From the NCBI GenBank assembly GCA_964609495.1, contig CAZSTA010000153.1, forward strand, positions 1 through 9,004: a stretch of DNA of 9,004 nucleotides, given 5' to 3'. Of the stretch, positions 6,856 to 9,004 are shown one piece after another. The notes beneath the pieces were generated by a model. It was not told the DNA's origin, did not search any database, and saw only the letters and a program-made list of their open reading frames with translations. Both the position numbers and the translations under genes were made by a program. The stretch is from CAZSTA01 sp964609495 [NCBI: uncultured bacterium] (GTDB lineage Bacteria > CAZSTA01). Numbering within the stretch: the stretch's first letter is position 1; each line of letters begins with the position of its first letter.

Positions 6856-8415
6856 TTGATGTTAATCTTGCTCTTTACCATAGCTGAGAGAGGAGAAGCT
6901 CAACATCGGCTGGATAAAGCTTTCGAATTCGGTGGTAAGGAGCGGGATAAAGGGTTGCTTAAAGATCCTTCTGGCTTGGCTTTCAGTGAAAATGGTGATA
7001 TCTTCATCACTGATAAAGGACGTGATAGAATCTGCCGCTTCGATCGAGAGGGGAAACTTCGGACAGAGTTCATACTCTATAACGAGAGCGGAGATATACT
7101 GGAAAATCCCTCCGATATAGCTTTAGATAGCCAGGGGAATATGTATGTTATAACCTCTTTTTCCGCAAAGGTCTTTAAGTTTGATCCCCAAGGGGAGCTA
7201 TTGTTCTCCTTTGGGGGAAGGGGAGCGAAAGAGGGCGAATTCTCAGCAATACCTAAGGCTTTAGAGGTAGATCAACAGGGGAATATATATGTAATTGAGA
7301 GCGATTATATTCATAAATTCGACTCTCAAGGAGGCTTTATCTATAGAATTGGAGGATATGGCGGCGAGCAAGGCAAATTCGATGATCCAGCCTCTTTGAT
7401 CCTTGATTCTCAAGGATCCTTATATATCGCCGATCAGGGGAATAATCGAGTCCAGAAGTTCGATTCAAGTGGGAACTTCCTTCTCTCCTTCGGACATAAG
7501 GGAAAGAATATGGGAGAGTTTATTGATCCTAAATATATACATCTAATCGGTGATACTATATTCGTTGTCGATGAGGCTAGTTATGATATCTGGAAGAGTG
7601 ATAAGTGTCTACGACGCATTCAGCTCTTTAACATTTATGGAGAATATAGAGGTAAGATATTATACAGTCGCGGAGAAGAGCAAGACGAGGATGAGGAATC
7701 GGCACCTCTTCGGTTTAAAGCTATAGATAATTTCTCCCGCATCTATCTATTTCACCGGTATCAGAAGAAATTTATCGTTTATAATGTTCGAGAGCTAAGC
7801 TTTCGTTGGTCTGAGATCGAGAGCGATTATTATCTAACTCTAGCTAACTCAAGGGGAGAGGATGTTTATGAAAGCTTGAGCGATCCAAATATCATTCCCG
7901 AGGATAAGGAAAGATGGACAAGTTTCGATACAATTCAGAATTTCACCCTAAATTATCAAGTGGATGAGCGCCTAAGTTTTTACTTAACGGATGAGATTAC
8001 TTTTGGCAACAGGGATGATGATTCGCACTGGAGCGCTGAGGAAGGATTCGAATGGGGAGGAAAGGAGAAGGAGACAAAGAACGATCTTGAATTTAAGGTT
8101 AGCTATCTATATGATGCCACAAAAGAACTTGCTCTTTTAGGAACGATAGGATTTTCTCTCGACTACCTGCGAGATGAGGATAATCCTTTGGATATATCTG
8201 ATCTCTCTTCTGAGGTATCCCGAACTGCCACTAAGAAGGCTTATTTAGAGCTTATCTATGATCTTAGTTCCTACTCAGATATAACTTTGAAGTTGGAAAC
8301 CATTTCTACTGAGGAGAATGAAAAGGTCTATGATCTGGAAGGTGTAAAGATAAAGGACAAAGAGGAAAGCGATTTGGAACAGACGATCAGTCTAACTTTA
8401 CATTTAAGCTTTTGA
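6856..8415 (+). CDS. exported NHL-repeat beta-propeller protein with C-terminal beta-barrel-like domain
   Basis: From the TTG at 6856 the protein has 519 residues; the frame is open back to 6802. Residues about 37-310 hold NHL-type blades with recurring DPSGLAFS.NGDIFITD, NPSDIALDSQGNMYVI, DPASLILDSQGSLYIAD and KFD..G patterns. Four blades are clear and two weaker ones follow (223-262, 284-310), giving a likely six-bladed propeller for protein or ligand binding. From about 355 to the end the sequence alternates polar and hydrophobic residues in paired strands (NFTLNYQVDERLSFYLTDEI, EFKVSYLYD...LLGTIGFSLDYL, KAYLELIYD...DITLKLETI) and ends in ISLTLHLSF. A terminal Phe is typical of BAM-inserted outer-membrane barrels. 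A full signal peptide appears only if translation starts at ATT 6826, which has AAGGGG 9 nt upstream; it would be cut near GEA-Q (residues 13-16). The architecture is inferred and the function is unknown. Confidence 0.85.
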   Translation: MMLILLFTIAERGEAQHRLDKAFEFGGKERDKGLLKDPSGLAFSENGDIFITDKGRDRICRFDREGKLRTEFILYNESGDILENPSDIALDSQGNMYVITSFSAKVFKFDPQGELLFSFGGRGAKEGEFSAIPKALEVDQQGNIYVIESDYIHKFDSQGGFIYRIGGYGGEQGKFDDPASLILDSQGSLYIADQGNNRVQKFDSSGNFLLSFGHKGKNMGEFIDPKYIHLIGDTIFVVDEASYDIWKSDKCLRRIQLFNIYGEYRGKILYSRGEEQDEDEESAPLRFKAIDNFSRIYLFHRYQKKFIVYNVRELSFRWSEIESDYYLTLANSRGEDVYESLSDPNIIPEDKERWTSFDTIQNFTLNYQVDERLSFYLTDEITFGNRDDDSHWSAEEGFEWGGKEKETKNDLEFKVSYLYDATKELALLGTIGFSLDYLRDEDNPLDISDLSSEVSRTATKKAYLELIYDLSSYSDITLKLETISTEENEKVYDLEGVKIKDKEESDLEQTISLTLHLSF

Positions 8416-8434
8416 GGCGAATAAGGAGGATGAT

Positions 8435-8866
8435 ATGAATAGTAGTAAGGTAATCAGCGAGTCGGAAAGATTATTAAAACAGCTCGATAGAATACAGGGA
8501 TGCCTCAACTGTAGCGAGAGGAATGCCTGTGAGTTATATAACTTCTCCGTCCAAGCCTCTCGGAAGATTATAGAGGAGAATAATCTTAAGGACTCTTTTC
8601 TAGGACATCTATTAGCGAGAAGTTTAAGCTGGATGGTAGCTGAAGAAGCCCAGATAATGCAGATAATAGATGAGGAGGGCGTTATGGTCAGCTACAGTAA
8701 TGGAAAGAGCGAAAGCAGTGAGGAGGATTATGAGAACCTTTATGATTATGATGGATATGACGAGGAAGAAGAGAGGGAAGAGCCTCATCCTCTATTGGAT
8801 ATTCAATTCAAATTAAGAGGTCATATCAGGGAGACTATGAGGTTACTTATGGAGATGAGTAAGTAG
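8435..8866 (+). CDS. small acidic Cys-containing protein, terminase small subunit (P27)-like
   Basis: This 143-residue cytoplasmic protein has no signal peptide or membrane segment. It follows the NHL gene after 19 nt, and GGAGG sits 7 nt before its ATG, so the two form an operon. Residues 1-22 look helical. CLNCSERNAC (23-32) gives a CxxCx5C cluster that could help bind a metal. Helices follow (33-79). The stretch EEGVMVSYSNGK (80-91), a very acidic low-complexity segment (about 93-117) and HPLLDIQFKLRGHIRETMRLLMEMS (118-142, read in two halves) recall the layout of P27-type phage terminase small subunits: a helix, then G-V..SNGK, then a P-L..I and long C-terminal helix. I see no large terminase or other phage gene nearby. 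The resemblance is from memory of the family pattern and is moderate at best; the protein may simply be an uncharacterised helical regulator. Confidence 0.75.
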   Translation: MNSSKVISESERLLKQLDRIQGCLNCSERNACELYNFSVQASRKIIEENNLKDSFLGHLLARSLSWMVAEEAQIMQIIDEEGVMVSYSNGKSESSEEDYENLYDYDGYDEEEEREEPHPLLDIQFKLRGHIRETMRLLMEMSK

Positions 8867-8890
8867 TATCCTCTCGATTAATAGAATCCG

Positions 8891-8922
8891 AGGGGCGTTC
8901 CTCATCGAGAGAAACGCCCTTT
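8891..8922 (+). terminator. probable intrinsic terminator of the NHL operon
   Basis: AGGGGCGTT (8891-8899) pairs with AACGCCCTT (8913-8921), with one G-U pair, around a 13-nt loop, and a short T stretch follows. It begins 24 nt after the stop of the small acidic gene. The T-run is weak, so termination efficiency is uncertain. A smaller imperfect hairpin (8870-8894) and an 8-bp loop-to-upstream pairing (8871-8878 with 8904-8911) overlap it. Confidence 0.6.
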
Positions 8923-8928
8923 AAAGGA

Positions 8929-8974
8929 AACTTTTGCAGGCAATAAAACTCAAGTGTTCTGGTAACTTTTGCAG
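8929..8974 (+). repeat. 11-bp direct repeats, 35 nt apart
   Basis: AACTTTTGCAG occurs at 8929-8939 and again at 8964-8974. The following bases are similar too (GCAATAAAA and ACAAAAATA). Two copies at this spacing could be binding iterons or the subterminal repeats of a mobile element; too little is visible to decide. Confidence 0.6.
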
Positions 8975-9004
8975 ACAAAAATATATAAGGTTAAAAAGTT
9001 ACCA
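8960..9004. repeat. 11-bp perfect inverted repeat at the window edge
   Basis: TGGTAACTTTT (8960-8970) is the exact reverse complement of AAAAGTTACCA (8994-9004), with a 23-nt AT-rich centre. The left arm contains the second copy of the direct repeat. The structure stops at the window edge, so its full length is unknown. An insertion-sequence or MITE end, or an operator array, is possible. Confidence 0.55.

Noticed and set aside
8929-9004. CRISPR array
   Set aside because: Only two 11-bp copies are present, repeat and spacer lengths do not fit, and no cas gene is seen.

Overview
The window looks like chromosomal DNA from a diderm, probably anaerobic bacterium. It is moderately AT-rich and gene-dense, with good Shine-Dalgarno sites and recognisable sigma70-type promoters. 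The gene order tmk-holB-ricT resembles the replication/RicT cluster known from Firmicutes and several other phyla. However, the plus-strand gene encodes a predicted exported protein whose C-terminal half looks like an outer-membrane beta-barrel, which argues for a diderm. I cannot name the phylum from the sequence; an uncultured candidate phylum is plausible.

Positions 1-4905, minus strand, read from high to low coordinates: a sigma70-like promoter (4877-4905) and a structured leader precede a tight five-gene cluster. The genes are tmk (thymidylate kinase), holB (DNA polymerase III delta'), ricT (PSP1-domain protein), gltX (glutamyl-tRNA synthetase) and the N-terminal 235 codons of a CHAT-domain (caspase-like) protease that runs off the left edge. 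Spacings range from an 11-nt overlap to about 39 nt, so a single transcript is likely. The CHAT gene starts 5 nt after gltX stops, and its ribosome binding site overlaps the end of gltX, so a putative death or defence effector is tied to housekeeping translation and replication genes.

Positions 4947-6614, minus strand: a full-length dihydroxy-acid dehydratase (ilvD) for branched-chain amino acid synthesis. It has its own promoter (6659-6687) with a palindrome in the spacer.

Positions 6615-6855: a divergent intergenic region with back-to-back promoters and an inverted repeat between them.

Positions 6826/6856-8866, plus strand: a two-gene operon. The first gene encodes an exported NHL beta-propeller joined to a C-terminal beta-barrel-like domain; its signal peptide is complete only if translation starts at a rare ATT codon. 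The second encodes a 143-residue acidic protein with a small cysteine cluster and a C-terminal half that resembles phage terminase small subunits of the P27 type.

Positions 8869-9004: a hairpin terminator whose loop can pair with sequence upstream, then 11-bp direct repeats and an 11-bp inverted repeat that reaches the window edge. This may be the end of a mobile or repeat element.

The items most worth following up are the CHAT protease in the housekeeping operon, the NHL/beta-barrel protein with its terminase-like partner, and the repeats at the right edge.
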